Shown: positions 46,130-58,659 of the stretch, piece after piece
Layout: each line of letters starts with the position of its first letter
Position numbering within the stretch: the first letter of the stretch is position 1
Origin: Panicum virgatum
Taxonomy: Eukaryota > Streptophyta > Magnoliopsida > Poales > Poaceae
Assembly: GCF_016808335.1 (NCBI RefSeq)
Contig: NC_053140.1
Location: forward strand, 30,913,586-30,977,585
Direction of reading: 5' to 3'
Length of the DNA: 64,000 nt
Made by a program: the position numbers and the translations under genes
Notes under the pieces: model-generated
What the model saw: the letters and a program-made list of their open reading frames with translations, nothing else
Databases searched by the model: none
Told to the model about the DNA's origin: nothing

Positions 46130-47036
46130 TTAATAAAACTATTATTATTAATTAATATATATATACATTGGTTCAATATATTTACAACCGGTCCGATTTT
46201 TCGGTCCAGCACAATTGAACCGGCGGTTCAACCGGTTCTAAATGGTTGGACCAGTGAACCAGTGAACCGACGGTCTCGCCGGTTTGATCTCCAGTCCGGT
46301 CTGGTCCTAATAACTATGTTATGCCGGCTTGCCGTCGTCTTACACACGCAGTCTGCTGCAGCGAGCGCTAGCGAAGGCGGCCTGACCAAGCTGCGCTGCT
46401 TTGCAATAGACGGCCTCGCCTGCCTGTGCGTTGACCCCAGACAGATGTGCGCCGTCGTCCTGCACTACAAACAGAACCAAGCCAAAGAAAAGCACAAGCC
46501 GGTCTGCTTGATCTGCACAGCACCGTAGCAGTCGCCCTGCTGCTCGCCAGCTGCTGCGCCCCTGGAGGAAATCAGCCGCCTGCTTGGCTACTCGCATAGG
46601 GCGCCCGGCCGGTGCTGCTGATGGCCGCGTCCGCTGTGCAAGCCGCCGAGCTGCGCACCAGCCGCACGCGGAGCCGCTGGCCTCCCAATTGAAAAGCACA
46701 ACACCACAACAAGGGCAAACCCAAAAACCACCGCCGGCCACATCAAAAGGAAAACGAAGCAGCCATCACTTACCTAGCTAAGCTAATTCATCTCTGTGAT
46801 CCGTATGTGCTCTCGTGGGATGAGGAGAAGGGCTACATGTGGTGGCAAGATTGAGAGAGTCAATCAGATAGATTACATAGCAATGGAGAAAATTTTGTTT
46901 CTCAAACTAAGAATATATGTGTCTAATATATATGTCTTCCTTAACAATTTGCAGCACTTGCCTTGTGGCCATCCATCACGAACTATATTTCTTTCTGTGT
47001 GCCATGAGAGAGGATGCAAATGCAAAATTTTATAGG
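46130..47036. other. Intergenic sequence, no confident gene
   Basis: Positions 46190-46300 are rich in ACCGGTT and its variants, a pattern common in dispersed grass repeats. A GC-rich stretch (46320-46740) gives ORFs on both strands (for example 46340-46741, -) with Cys-rich translations, but no domain could be named. Confidence 0.35.
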
Positions 47037-47040
47037 GGAA

Positions 47041-47279
47041 TGCTATTTTTACCACTAGGTTTTACCTTATTTTGTTAAGTGTGTAGCATAATCTTTTTTT
47101 TTACTATAGCTTGACCGCTACACAGTTATGACTGATTTTCTTGCTATTCTTCTATATGAATGGTATTTTATCACTAGGTTTTACCTTATTTTGTTAAGTG
47201 TGTAGCATAATCCTTTTTTTTACTATAGCCTGACCGCTACACAGTTGTGACTGATTTTCTTGCTATTCTTCTATATGGT
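47041..47279. repeat. Tandem duplication, 119 bp unit
   Basis: ACTAGGTTTTACCTTATTTT starts at 47054 and at 47173. The two copies differ at only a few positions through to TTGCTATTCTTCTATATG. Confidence 0.9.
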
Positions 47280-48736
47280 CCCTTCGGATTGCAACATTCT
47301 ATTGGATTTTTAATGCTTAGTTAACTCGGTGTCACCTCCGCGCACACCGAGCTTTGGGTCCATTCTTAGAAATAGTTTGTCTGAGGGGTCTATTTGTAAA
47401 AAAACAAAAAAGGGACAATTTGAAAAAAAAAACATTACCAGGTGATATATGACTTAAGAATATCCTGGTAAACTTACAAAGCATGCAATATTTGTCAATA
47501 TATGTGTCAATATTTAGTGAAGTCCACAAGCATTATTGTCACATGTATGCTGTGAAATTGAGACCATCACATTTATGTTCATTAGTTACTGCTCATCTTG
47601 CCATTTGCATGCACTTCTAATGCAAACAATCCGATTCACAAAAGAGTTGTGTCATGAAATAATTGCGCCCAACATATTTCATAGTTGATTTGACCTCTAG
47701 CACATAAAGTAGAATAGTAAATTTGCAATTGAAAATTTTTCATTAGCAAGTTTATAACAATCAAGTGACAACCCATACATCATGTGTGTGATGCATGTAA
47801 AGCTTACTAGAGGATTTCACATAGGCTAGGTGACGAATGGCAAAAATGGAAGTCCATATCAACAAATAAGGGTATAAAGAATCAGTCATCCTCTGTTCGG
47901 ATATTTCATCACCACTACATATAGAGTCTAAAATTGACTTATTCCTTATAATTGATGATGGACAATCCTTTTGCATCATACTTCACTTACAAGAGCACCT
48001 CTTCATGTTTTGTTCTGCTCTTTGGTATCCAAGTCACACAATGAATGCCAATCTATACCGCATGAACCGGTAAAGCATCTGTTTGTAAATTTCAGAAAGA
48101 AGAGGGTGCATGGTGGGGATGCGAAATGTCAATCTTGGTTTCCTCCAATGCATTATTTGGGTGCTAAATTATGGTGAGGATTTTTGTTTCATGGAGGGTG
48201 TAACATGTGTTGGGATTGCAAAGAATAACATTTTTTCTGTTTATTTCTTTGTACAGCACTCTGCCTTTTCCACTGCCAGGCCTTCGATCATCTGATGCAA
48301 TACACACACACACACACACACACACTAGGCGGTCTAGTTCTAGCTATTTAGTTCAAATGGGCAGCTTATCATATGAGATGCATGGAGGAAAGTTCTGGGC
48401 ACAATTCTTACTCTTGCCCATATGTTAGGCATGTTTCCTTATCTGTAAATGAAATATTAGCTCATAGGTTTTCAATTAAGAAAGAACTGGACTTGAACTT
48501 GGGTGATCTCTGGGCTTGCGTCCACAACAATTGAATCCTAATAGAAACATTTATTTCCCAGACTACAATCCATTTTTCGTTTACAAGCGCACGATCTATC
48601 ACAGTAAAAGCAGATCAGAAGAGAGCGTTAGATAATGAAGAAATAGTATTGCACACAAGAAGACATTTTTTTATGGGAACAAGGGGAGTGCTGGTTGGTA
48701 TTGTATTTAAAAGTAAAAAGGTTTTACTTTATTTTA
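47280..48736. other. AT-rich intergenic sequence
   Basis: No gene was recognised. A (CA)n microsatellite lies at 48302-48327. The stretch 47700-47980 looks like dispersed-repeat sequence but was not assigned. Confidence 0.4.
48302..48327. repeat. (AC)n microsatellite
   Basis: About thirteen uninterrupted AC dinucleotides. Confidence 0.95.
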
Positions 48737-49807
48737 TGTCGTGGCGGAGGAAGGAGGGCCACAGCCGGGTGACGTAGTGCACCCGCCTAATACCAGAGGG
48801 TGGTTACTCGGAGAAGCGCAAGCGATTCGCCAAATCTACTCATGAAGCAAGAACACCAGCACACTCGAAGATTTAGAGTGGTTCGGGCCGCCGGAGCGTA
48901 ATATCCTACGTCCACTGAGAGTTGTATTGCTCTTGTGTCTGTGGATGAGTCTATCCTCTACCTCCCAGTCTCTTTTTGACTTGAGTTCTTCTCTAACAGG
49001 CGTCTCCCTTTTATAGCGCAAGGAAGACGCGTACACAAGCGTTGGACCCTGACAGGTGGGCCCTACGAGGGTGTATAGTATACCATGAAAAAGACATTAA
49101 TGGTGCTACAGTGGTCGAGAATCTCTCCCCGGATACGCTTCATCGCCCTGTAGTCTCTCTGACCGAGGGGGGTCTTCACTTGTCCCATCGGCGAGGCGCC
49201 CGTTGGGGCAGTGTAGGTTGCGGCGTAGACTGTTGGGCCTACGGCGTAGGCGTTATGATGGGCAAAGCCGAGCTGTCGTGTCTAACTGGCGTAGCAGACT
49301 GACACGCGTGGCGTGGGTGGCGCCAACGGCTGCACTGTGCGCCTTGGTAACGTGCGATCAACAGTACAGCCTGGCAAAAGTCACCTCGGGCTCTGCTGTA
49401 GCAGAGCGCACTTACGTCTCCCGCATTGAATGCGGTAGGTGGGCGAGTCTTCCAGAGAAGCTTCGCGGTTGCGCACGTTCCTACGCCTGTGGACACGTGG
49501 CGGCACCGGACCCCCCCAGGCGGGGTGTCTGTTCCCTCCCCGCTGAGGGGTCCGGATAGTATATGGGGGTCCGGGAACCCGTGGGAGGTCCGGGGCCCCC
49601 GGCTGTTTGGCTGAGCGCTCCCTTCTCCGGGACACGTGGTGACACCGGACCCGTCCCCGAGCGGGAAGCGGGTCCGGGACCATTGGTCCAGTGTGATGGA
49701 GTCGGACCCCAGGGGTCCGGCTGCTCAGCTCCTTAGGGCGTAGTTACGGATAACTACGCGAGTCTCGACACAGCAAGAGGGGGTACCCTAGTCCAGAGGT
49801 ACCGACA
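48737..49807 (-). repeat. Gypsy-type LTR, 1071 bp
   Basis: On the plus strand it starts TGTCGTGGCGG and ends GGTACCGACA, so in element orientation it begins TGTCGGTACC. The adjacent GTGGCCCCCGGGCCCACC (49808-49825) is, on the minus strand, a G-rich tract in the position of a polypurine tract. This makes it the 3' LTR of a minus-strand element. The typical GTGGTTCGGGCCGCCGGAGC lies at 48879-48898. No second copy is present. Confidence 0.7.
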
Positions 49808-51250
49808 GTGGCCCCCGGGCCCACCTCGGGGGAGGTACGAACCCACTGGAGGCCAGAGCAACTATTGCCAGGCTCAGGTACTAGGGCACTCTCCACAGGG
49901 CGGCGAAGGTGTAGGCTTAGGGTACGGAACCAAGCTAAGCGGCTACACGGACCTCAGATCGCCCAGGGAGCGAGCACCACTTCCCCTGACCCGGCTCCTG
50001 GCGACCATAACGAGCGGTCTCCGCTGGAGCGGGCCACCGAAGTGGGCTTGAGCGACCGTGGCGAGCGGTCTCCGCCGGAGCGGGCTACTGGAGTGGACTT
50101 GAGCGACCGTGGCGAGCGGTCTCCGCCGGAGCGGGCCACCGGAGTGGACTTGAGCGACTGTGGCGAGCGGTCTCCGCCGGAGCGGGCCACCGGAGTGGAC
50201 TTTGAGCGACCGTGGCGAGCGGTCTCCGCCGTAGCAGGCCACCAGAGTGGACTTTGAGCCACCATGGCGAGCGGTCTCCGCCGGAGTGGGCCACCGGAGT
50301 GGACTCTGAGCGACCGTGGCGAGCGGTCTCCGCCGGAGCGGGCCACCGGAGTGGACTTGAGCGACTGTGGCGAGCGTTCTCCGCCGGAGCGGGCCACCGG
50401 AGTGGACTTTGGGCGACCGTGGCAAGCGGTCTCCGCCGGAGCGGGCCACCGGAGTGGACTTTGAGCGACCGTGGCGAGCGGTCTCCGCCGGAGCGGGCCA
50501 CCGGAGTGGACTTTGAGCGACCGTGGCGAGCGGTCTCCGCAGGAGCGGGCCACCGGAGTGGACTTTGAGCGACCGTGGCGAGCGGTCTCCGCCGGAGCGG
50601 GCCACCGGAATGGACTTTGAGCGACCGCCATCGATCCGTCGAGATATGTTACCGGACCTCGCAGTGGGGCATATGAAACCACGCCTTATACTAGAAAGGA
50701 GTCCGGACCTCTAGTCACGGCAGTCTCGGATACTAGGGTACTCGTAATAGGGCAGTAAAGTGCGTAGGCTTAGGGTAGATTACCAGGTTAAGCGGCTACG
50801 CAGAACTCCTCCACCCCAGGATAGAAGCACCACTTCTCCAGAGTAGGTCCCTAGGAGTTCGGACCGCCTTCCAGCTAGAAGGGGTGTCCCAACCTGACCA
50901 CAAGCCAGCAACTCAATTTGGATCGTTAGCAACAAAAGAGAAAACTCCGTACGGGAGAAGGAAATAGTCAAGCCGAAACGGATGAGGGCGATTAAGTTAA
51001 GGTAAAGATAAGACTGAGAAAGCAAATCCCCTTTATCACTTGATTCATGTGTGGTGTACCTCAGAGGTCGGGACTACAAGGTCGGACTTCAACCGCACTG
51101 GGCACTTGCTGGTGTCGCCTGTTTGTACGATGAAGTCAGAGGTCGGGTTTACAAGGGCGGACTTTTACCACTCTGGACCGCACGTAGTCACCATGTTATT
51201 ACAAAGGAGGAACTCTCTCAATCCTATCTAGGAGTAACCAACGGCTACCA
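49808..51250 (-). mobile_element. 3' internal region of a truncated Gypsy element
   Basis: This is non-coding sequence next to the LTR at 48737-49807. It holds the 12-copy minisatellite 50011-50627. Related flanking blocks with GTAGGCTTAGGGTA and AAGCGGCTAC occur on both sides of it (about 49910 and 50770). ORFs across the minisatellite are repeat artefacts. No gag or pol, and no 5' LTR, were found; the right limit is approximate. Confidence 0.5.
50011..50627. repeat. Minisatellite, 12 copies of a 51-52 bp unit
   Basis: Each unit begins CGAGCGGTCTCCGCCGGAGC or a close variant. Copies are 51 bp when they contain ACTTGAGC and 52 bp when they contain ACTTTGAGC. Divergence between units is low. 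Confidence 0.93.
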
Positions 51251-51822
51251 TCCGTAAAACCTGCACTTCCCGGCCGGAGTGGAACTGCCACCTTGGGGGT
51301 TCTTCTTGGTCGTCGGAGGTGAAGGCGTCCTGGATGTGCTTGTACAGCATCATCCAGCATCACCTCGGGAGCTTGCATGGCTCTTCCCAGCACAAGAACT
51401 GTCCCACGCTCAGATAGCATGGGAACAAATTCTTTGGCTTTGAATGGGAATGGCCCTGCCGTTGCCAGCTGCCGAGGGTAGCCAGCCCGATGGCCGTTCT
51501 CGGTGTGCTGAAGCTGGCTTGCTGCTCTGTCGCAGCGGAAGGACGGGTGCTCGTTTGGACGAGCATGGAGCGTGGAGAAGAGCGGTCGTTCGCCGGCTCC
51601 TCCTCGGTGACAGCACAGGGCCCCCACGCCTCGCGGCGGAGGTCGAGGCCTGCCTGCAGCAGCACCGAGAGAGGCCCGAGCCCGACGGGGTTGAAGGCGA
51701 TCGTCAACTTCCCCCGAGCCATGGCCATCGGCTCCAGGCTCCATCTTGAGAGGAAGCCTTGAGCCGACGCCATGCCGCCACATGGGAACCCTGGTGGTTG
51801 CTTGAGAGGAAACCTTGAGCCG
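51251..51822. other. GC-rich stretch without an assigned gene
   Basis: Minus-strand ORFs (for example 51360-51773) have no recognised domain. A CTTGAGAGGAAGCCTTGAGC-type word occurs twice near the right edge (about 51745 and 51800). It may include a transduced or captured fragment, but nothing supports a function. Confidence 0.3.
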
Positions 51823-54800
51823 ACACTTGAGAGTGAGGTCTTTGTGATAAGGGGGGATGATGAAAAGGCTAGTTGTTATGCTGAGTTGTTTAACTGTCAA
51901 ATTGGTGTGTTTTCTCTGAAATATCTTGGTGTCCCTGTTTCTCCTGGGTGGATTTACATGAGAGACTGGGTCTTTCTAGAAGGGAAATATCATAAAAAGG
52001 TTGATGTGTGGCAGGGAGGATCTTTAACCATGACTGGCAGAGCAACTTTAATTGATTCTAGCTTGAATAACTCCCCAACTTATCATATGTCTATGTTCCT
52101 GTTGCCTAAAACAGTGATTAATCGCCTAGATAGTATTAGAAGGAAGTTCTTTTGGCAGGGAGGTCATAGTAGAAAGAAATATCACCTAGTTAAGTGGGAA
52201 AAGATTTGCAAGTAAAAAAAGAGAGGGGGTCTTGGCATTAAAGATTTGAGGCGTTTTAATATCAGTTTGCTGTGTAAATGGTGGTGGAGGTTGCAAAATG
52301 AGGATGGCATATGGCAAAGGATTGTTAGGGCTAAGTACCTTTTTGGTCAACCTATTGGTCTAGTTAAAGCAAAGCACTCTGACTCACCTATTTGGTCTGA
52401 TCTTTTGAAGGTCAGATGTTTTTATATCAGTAGTAGGAAACTCCTTGTTGGAAATGGTTGCGGTACTCGTTTCTGGCAAGACAAATGGTTGGGGGCAGGG
52501 GCCTTGTGTGTGGAGTACCCAACGTTATTTGATCTTTGGTGTGACAAAAACTTGACTGTGGCACAATGTGCTGCAGATGGTTGGAGGGTGCATTTTAAGG
52601 TTAGCTTGCCCGAGTTTTTAAGACAACAGAGGTACGCTTTAGCAGTTAGATTAAATTCTATTCGGCTCTCCTCTGAACAGGACAAACCTTTTTGGTTGAA
52701 ATCTAGTTCTCATGTCTTTTCTGTTAAATCATTATATGATAGTATATCTGGTAATGAATCCTCAGTCAATTTGCTCTATATTTGGAAAGCCAAAATTCCT
52801 CAAAAAATCAAATTCTTTATGTGGTTTTTGCATCATGATTCCATTTTGACTAGAGAAAACATGGTTAAGCGCAAATGGCAAGGAGATTCTACATGTGTTT
52901 TCTGTGCTTGCTTAGAGACTTCTGACCATTTGATGTTTGAATGTTGTGTAGCCCGGGTTACTTGGGGTGTGGTAGCTACCAGTTTTGGAGTCTCTACCAT
53001 TCCTACTTCTTATAAAAAATTTTGGCGGTGGATTGAAGTGGCCTTACCTGGTGGCAGCCAGTTCTTTACTTTGGGTCTAGCTGCGATATGTTAGGCTATT
53101 TGGACAACTAGGAACAGTATCATTTTTTATCATAAAGTGTTGAGACACCCTTGTGAAATTATTTGCTCGGCTTGTGCGTTTATGCGTTATTGGACAGGTC
53201 TCTACCCTGTAACGAACAGGCACCATTTATGCCATTTCGAGTAATTTTGGTGATCGTATGACAACGCAATCAATGGGACTAATGGTTTTGTTGAGTGAAC
53301 ATTTCTAGATCCCAGGGATGAAGTAAAAAGGCCATACAAAGTAAAACACGAAGAAAGAACTCAAACAAATGATGAATTGGACGAGTTCTACTGAAATCAG
53401 TAGCACCGGAAGAACCGATGCCCAAGCATCGGTGCATCCGATGGTTGTCAGAAGATCCGACGCCTTGACATCAGTGCAAGTCTGTGCGCCGAATGGAATC
53501 AAGCCAAGTCAGCCCTTAGGCACCGGATGAACCGACGGTGTAAAAAGAGGCATCGGTGCATTCAACGTACTATATTGCAGAGACGATGTCAAATGCCCAG
53601 GAGCCAAGTCTTCAGCACCGGAAGAACCGGTACCCACCGGAGCAAAGCATCGGAGCAATGTAGTCAGCAAGAGCAACGGCTATGTGACGGTCCAGCGTGA
53701 CCGGTTTAACCGATGCCTTGTCACCGATCTAACCGATGGGTACTGTGTCAGCAGCAGACTATGCGTCAGAAGCCCAACGGCTACTTCAGGTCTGAGAGTG
53801 ACCGGTTAAACCGACGCTACCCCATGCAGAGGCACCGGTTCAACCGGTGGTTTCTGTTTTCTGCTGACCGTTGGAGCAACAGCTCCAAGACTTGGTGGCC
53901 TATATATACGCCTCACTCCGGCCATTTGAAGCTTGCCGGAGTCATAAGACATCACACACACATCCAAGAACACCTCCAAGCCATCCAAAAGCATAGAGAT
54001 CATATCCTTAGGTTTTAGCACTAGCTTTGTAAGTGTAAGTGCTAGATTAGCTCTTGAGTGAGTGAACAAGCAAGGTTGAGATCCTTGTGGCTGGTTCTAG
54101 AGTGAACCAAACTTGTATTTCGGTGCGCCGGCCTCCTTGGAGCATTGGTGGCTCGCCAGCACGTCAACGACCCTCTAGCTTGGTGTGGAGCGGCGTCGAC
54201 AACTTTGTGCGGGGGATGGAGACCCCTCCTTCGTGGGCAATCTCCCTTAGTGAAGATCGGGATCAAGGTGACCGTGATTGTGTTCACGGAAGAGACTTAA
54301 TTGCCGGGAAGCGATACTCTTCGTGAGTGCTTCAACAACGTGGACGTAGGGGCGCCTTTGTGGCAATCCGAACCACGGGATAAATCCTCGTGTCGAGAGT
54401 TCGCTTCCTCTCATCCCTCTCTTTAAGTTTTCGCATTTCATATTGCAACTTGTGTGCCTTTACTTTCTTAGTGTAGTATCTTACTAGAATTGGCTATAGG
54501 TTACAAAACTCTTTTGGATGAGGGTTTCACACTAAGGTGAACCGTAGTTGTACATCTAGATAGTTTGTTTCAGTTTAAGTTTTGTGCAAACTAGTTGGAG
54601 CCATAGGTTAAAGGTTTTAAGAGTGCTTAATTCACCCCTCTCCCTCTTAGGTTAGAGCACCCAATCGCTTTCATACCCTGATGTCATGAAGGAGCTGATT
54701 CTCACGGGTGCTGACGCGCTGCTGAAGACTGCGATGCGTCTTCTCGGTCAACAAGGGAGTGGCTCTGGAGTTCCTCAAGCTGTCCAAGATGTTGATGATT

Positions 54801-55048
54801 CATCAGAAGACTCCGAGGGAGACGCAGAATAGGGGTGGAAGGTCGTCCTTTGGTGTGTTTTGTGCTGGTTGAAACTTATTCCCATGAACTTGTACTATGG
54901 GGAGAGTGTGGTTGGGTGGTCTGCAGTGAGGGTGCCTCCTAGTCTGAATTTGTTTCATCTGACTTTTCTTCTTGTATCTCCCTGCTGTATGTGAACGATG
55001 TTTTCCGTTTCATAATGAAATGGAAAGGGGTAACCGTTTCAAAAAAAA
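51823..55048 (+). pseudogene. 5'-truncated L1-type LINE ORF2, C-terminal half
   Basis: The reading starts within the reverse-transcriptase thumb (SEVFVIRGDDEKA). It includes LGVPVSPG, KFFWQGG, RFWQDKWLG and the zinc-finger-like RVT part (MWFLHHDSILTRENMVKRKW, then CVFCACLETSDHLMFEC). Two stops interrupt it: TAA at about 52213 and TAG at 53092, the latter where the family has Trp. A solo LTR (53208-54673) splits the end of the frame; coding resumes at 54679 (DVMKELILTGADALL) and stops near 54830. A 3' region ends in a run of eight A at 55041-55048. The catalytic YxDD part is absent. Confidence 0.87.
53208..54673 (+). repeat. Solo Copia-type LTR, 1466 bp
   Basis: It starts TGTAACGAAC and ends AATCGCTTTCA, flanked by TACCC at 53203-53207 and at 54674-54678. 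Excision with one TACCC restores the LINE reading. A TATA box (TATATATA, 53901-53908) follows a region rich in ACCGGTT and CATCGGTG words. Near the 3' end it has the TTAATTCACCCCTCTCCCTC motif of this LTR type. With exact duplications and no interior, it arose by recombination between the two LTRs. Confidence 0.92.
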
Positions 55049-55095
55049 TATGCATGTTCATAAAAAATGTGTCTTCTCAGACAGAAAATAATGTA

Positions 55096-55258
55096 CTCCC
55101 TCCATCCCAAAAATGAGTTCGTTCTAGCTTTGTCCTAAGTCAAACTTTTTAAAATTTGATAAAATTTATGAAGAAAAGTATTAATATTTAGAATACGTAA
55201 TAGTATATTATGAAAATATATTTCTCTATTAATTCAATTATATACTATTTGTATTGTG
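55096..55258. mobile_element. Truncated Stowaway-type MITE
   Basis: It begins TA-CTCCCTCCATCCCAAAAA, the canonical Stowaway (Tc1/mariner) terminus, followed by the usual AT-rich body. The opposite GGGAGTA end is missing. Positions 55259-55595 hold nothing recognised. Confidence 0.75.
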
Positions 55259-55599
55259 AATAGGCCAGTGATACCGATTGCAGCGAGGTCGTAGCCGTAC
55301 TTTGGACAAACAATCAGCTATTGAAAGGCACATAATCACTAGCTAGTTATGATCACAACTCTGCGGACATAGGTTGTGGTTTGTTGAGCTATCTATGGTG
55401 TCCTTCGAAACTCAAGTACTCCCACACAGTAACTTCTATAGGGTTGTGAAACAGTACAGCAGCTATTTGGTCAAGCATTTTCGGCGGTTGAGGCTGAGGC
55501 TGTCTATTGATCGACGTCACCTAGCTCCAGATCTTTCAGGATTGGTTTGTCCCTGTCCCAGTCAAAGCAAAATTAATAGACCCGGAGCCAAGCAAGCTA

Positions 55600-56225
55600 A
55601 GGGTCCACAAGGGCAAACACTAAGCTGAGAAACAAGGACGCCATGTTGTAGCAGAAGAGAGCCGGGACCAAGAACTCCAGCGAGACGAGAGCTTGGTGCA
55701 GCGAGAGCCCAACGACGGGCACGGCCTCGAAGTAGAGGATCAGCCAGACGAGCAGCGAGAGCTCGAACAGGTGGAAGTAGTCAAGTAGATGCCCGTTCTC
55801 CTCCTCGCCGTAGTAGCTGGGCAGGAAGACCAGCCACACGCTACGCGCGCGGCCAGGATCAGCGTGATCAGGCCAACGTGAACGACGCAGTCGACGACGG
55901 TCAGTGCCTCCGCCTCGCTCCGGGCCGGCGCGGACAGGTCGCGCGCGGCGGCCTCGTCGGCGGCCCGCTCAGCGCCGGCGCGCATGCATGCGGCCGGTGC
56001 TCCGCGAGGCGCGGCGTTGGCGCCGCCCGTGGTGCGCGGCGAGAAGGCACAGGCGAGCAGCGAGGCCGGACACAGGAAGGCGACCGACTGCGGCAGCGTC
56101 AGCGGCACGTCGGGCCGTCGGGGTCCAGAGCCGCGGCAGCAGGCGCGGCGAAGAGCAGCGACGCCAGCGCCATTCTGCGGCAAGTTGGCTGCGCTGGGCA
56201 GGCCGCAGCTATAGAGCCACGTCAT
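55600..56225 (-). pseudogene. Multi-membrane-span host gene fragment
   Basis: Two minus-strand frames appear to belong together. One (56225 to about 55840) is Ala-rich and ends TVVDCVVHVGLITLILAA. The other (from about 55839 to 55597) continues VWLVFLPSYYGEEENGHLLD, then several hydrophobic spans (LFELSLLVWLILYF, LVPALFCYNMASLFLSLVF). A frameshift near 55840 separates them. The protein family was not identified. It could be a decayed membrane-protein gene; the N-terminus is uncertain. Confidence 0.45.
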
Positions 56226-58448
56226 CGGTCGGCCCCTTGGGGCCCACTACTATGTACTGTTATAATCGATGGCGGAACGATGAACAAGAACGGATCAAAC
56301 CACGGAGAAGACGAGATTTAACGTGGAAAACCCTTCCAATCTGGTAGGGAAAAAATCGCGGGCGCCAGCCAGCACAACTTCACTATATCGGGTGTGTGTT
56401 CACAATGGCTAACGACGGCTTACAAGATTGATCATCAAGGAGGAAACGCCTAACAGGCCTCGGCTCGCTCCTTCAGAAGTCGGCCTTTTGATGTGCAATT
56501 GAATTTGGGTCATAATTCAGCACAGACAAGGGCCTACCGGATTTGGTGTTGATAGTAAGATTTCGGTAGTGAAAGGTCCCTTCGCTACCGGTTCCAGAAC
56601 CGGTAGGGAAGAGGCAGTTCCCTACCAGTTAAACACAAAAACCGGTATCAAAGACTGGCCTTCTCTACCGGTTTGTCATCCTCTAGCCGGTAGGGAAGCC
56701 TATTTCTAGGCCACTTTAATTTTTGTTTTTATTAATTATTTTTATGTATTAGTGACACATTTATTTATTGTATAAACGTTATTCATGGTAACTCGAAGTA
56801 CTAACTCGATCTATTAGTAAAAACAGAAGTTACACGTCATACAACAACGAGTTATATTACAAGATAAAGTCGTAATTCTACACCTATTACATAATAAGTA
56901 CTAAGGAGATTCTAATGTCTTTTCTAGCTAGCTACTGCCCTAGTCGAGCCACGTACTCTGCATGGAGAAGATCTATGAGCTCATATCCCATAAGCTCGAC
57001 CTCCCGTAGTACATACAAATACGCGCTAGCCTTGGCAGCAGCAATCGAAGCGACAGCTTGTCCATAAACTGAGAATGACCTGGTATCGGTGATTTCGAAG
57101 AAAGTGAAGCATTGCACAAGGTCTTCTTGTTCAATAACTCTATGCAGCAACGGTCCATGAACATCTCACCCGAGCAGGTCTGCCGCTGAACGCAAAAGAG
57201 CGCCCAAGCCGATATTTATCTGAAAAAATGATGAGAGATGAGAATTGAGCCCATAGTTATTGATACGATATGAAAATTGAGACCGTCATGAACTAACCTC
57301 ATCATATGGGTATTCCTACGAAAGCGGACACCCATTGTCCGCACATCCTAAACATACCGCTGCAGTGTTTTAATTTTGATCGTGCTTCAATCAGGTATCT
57401 TGTAACTTAACTGCCGCAGGTCATGTAGAGCCGCTTGCATTGCCTTCTCAATAGTGACCTTGAAATCAGGACATGGGGGACTGGTCCCCTAGATTAACCA
57501 TTCATCATCCACACAACTGCGGCCTCGCGCCACTTGAGGAATTGGCGCATGTTTCGCCATAAAGCGAATACGGTACCGTCTAGTGTGACCTTGTGCATTC
57601 GGTGGTACCAACAATAATGGTTATATCACTATTTCCTTCCACCGTCAATTCTAGTGGGACTATTTTCCTTAGTCTCACCTAGCATATGAAGCAACCACGA
57701 CATAGCAGGAATCTCCTATATTGCACATCTTATAAGTCAATGACGATTCAGTGGCACCATTAAATAATTATTTATCATTTCTTATACTTACAATTGGCTC
57801 AGGCAGCCCTCCAGGTCTCATGGCCGGAGTATCGAGATTTTTTTGACCCGACCCAGGAGTATCGAGATTGAAGTAGCCAGGAGGAAACGAGGCATAAAAG
57901 GCACAATCATCTAATAAAAGAGAGTCTGGATGCATATATAATTATGGAGACATATACAAGTTAAATAGTCATTTATAAGTCATGGCAACAAAGATCCTCA
58001 AAGCCTGCATAACTGGCAAATTAGAGTCTCAGAAAGTAAGTTATATTTCCAGCTTTGCTATTTTCCTGATGTTCATTCAATTAATTAAAGTAACATTGTT
58101 TAGTCAATTGAAAGAACATCAAAGAAATAGCAAAGCTACAGGCTCATCATCATCATCATCATTGGCCAAAATCCGATTGAACAAGGCAGCTTCGTGGACT
58201 CCTCTCCATCTCTGTCACCGAGCCTCTCTGCATGAATTCAACTTCCTCATCAAACTCATGAGGTTGCAATCATTCCATACCTACAATTTCTTCAAGAGAC
58301 TATCATCTCTTAAACAATGCATAGTCATAGACCACTTGCAGTCTCGATGTTTGAGTAGCTCAGTGTCTTCATGTTTGAGTAGCTCAGTGTCGATGCTGGA
58401 GAGGAGGCCACGAAGCTGCCCAAGCACAAAAACATCGTTGAAAATTTT

Positions 58449-58659
58449 AAACTTAGATGAAATTATATTCACGGCGAGACATTTACTTGAGAATACAGTC
58501 AAGACCCCGAGCAAGGGTATTGAGCAAGAACACGATCCAGCAAAAATCCAAAGATAGGTTCTGTACTTGGTTTTTTGCAGTGATCGTACCCGCGCGTCAA
58601 AAAAATTTCCTGGTTTCTCAAGTAAATGGATCCCCTTGAACATAATTTCATCAAAGTTT
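58449..58659. repeat. Inverted repeat with 50 bp arms and 110 bp spacer
   Basis: The arm AAACTTAGATGAAATTATAT (58449 onward, to 58498) pairs with the complement of 58609-58659, about 42 of 50 positions identical. On RNA it could form an imperfect hairpin. Confidence 0.8.

Noticed and set aside
50011..50627. CRISPR-like regular repeat spacing
   Set aside because: Repeats are contiguous without unique spacers and the context is a plant retrotransposon.
49808..50714. ORFs up to 242 codons on both strands with regular protein repeats
   Set aside because: They are translations of the 51-52 bp minisatellite, and length variants shift the frame.
51204..51900. 233-codon minus-strand ORF next to the LINE
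   Set aside because: It runs through the LINE 5' junction and has no domain; several frames are equally open.
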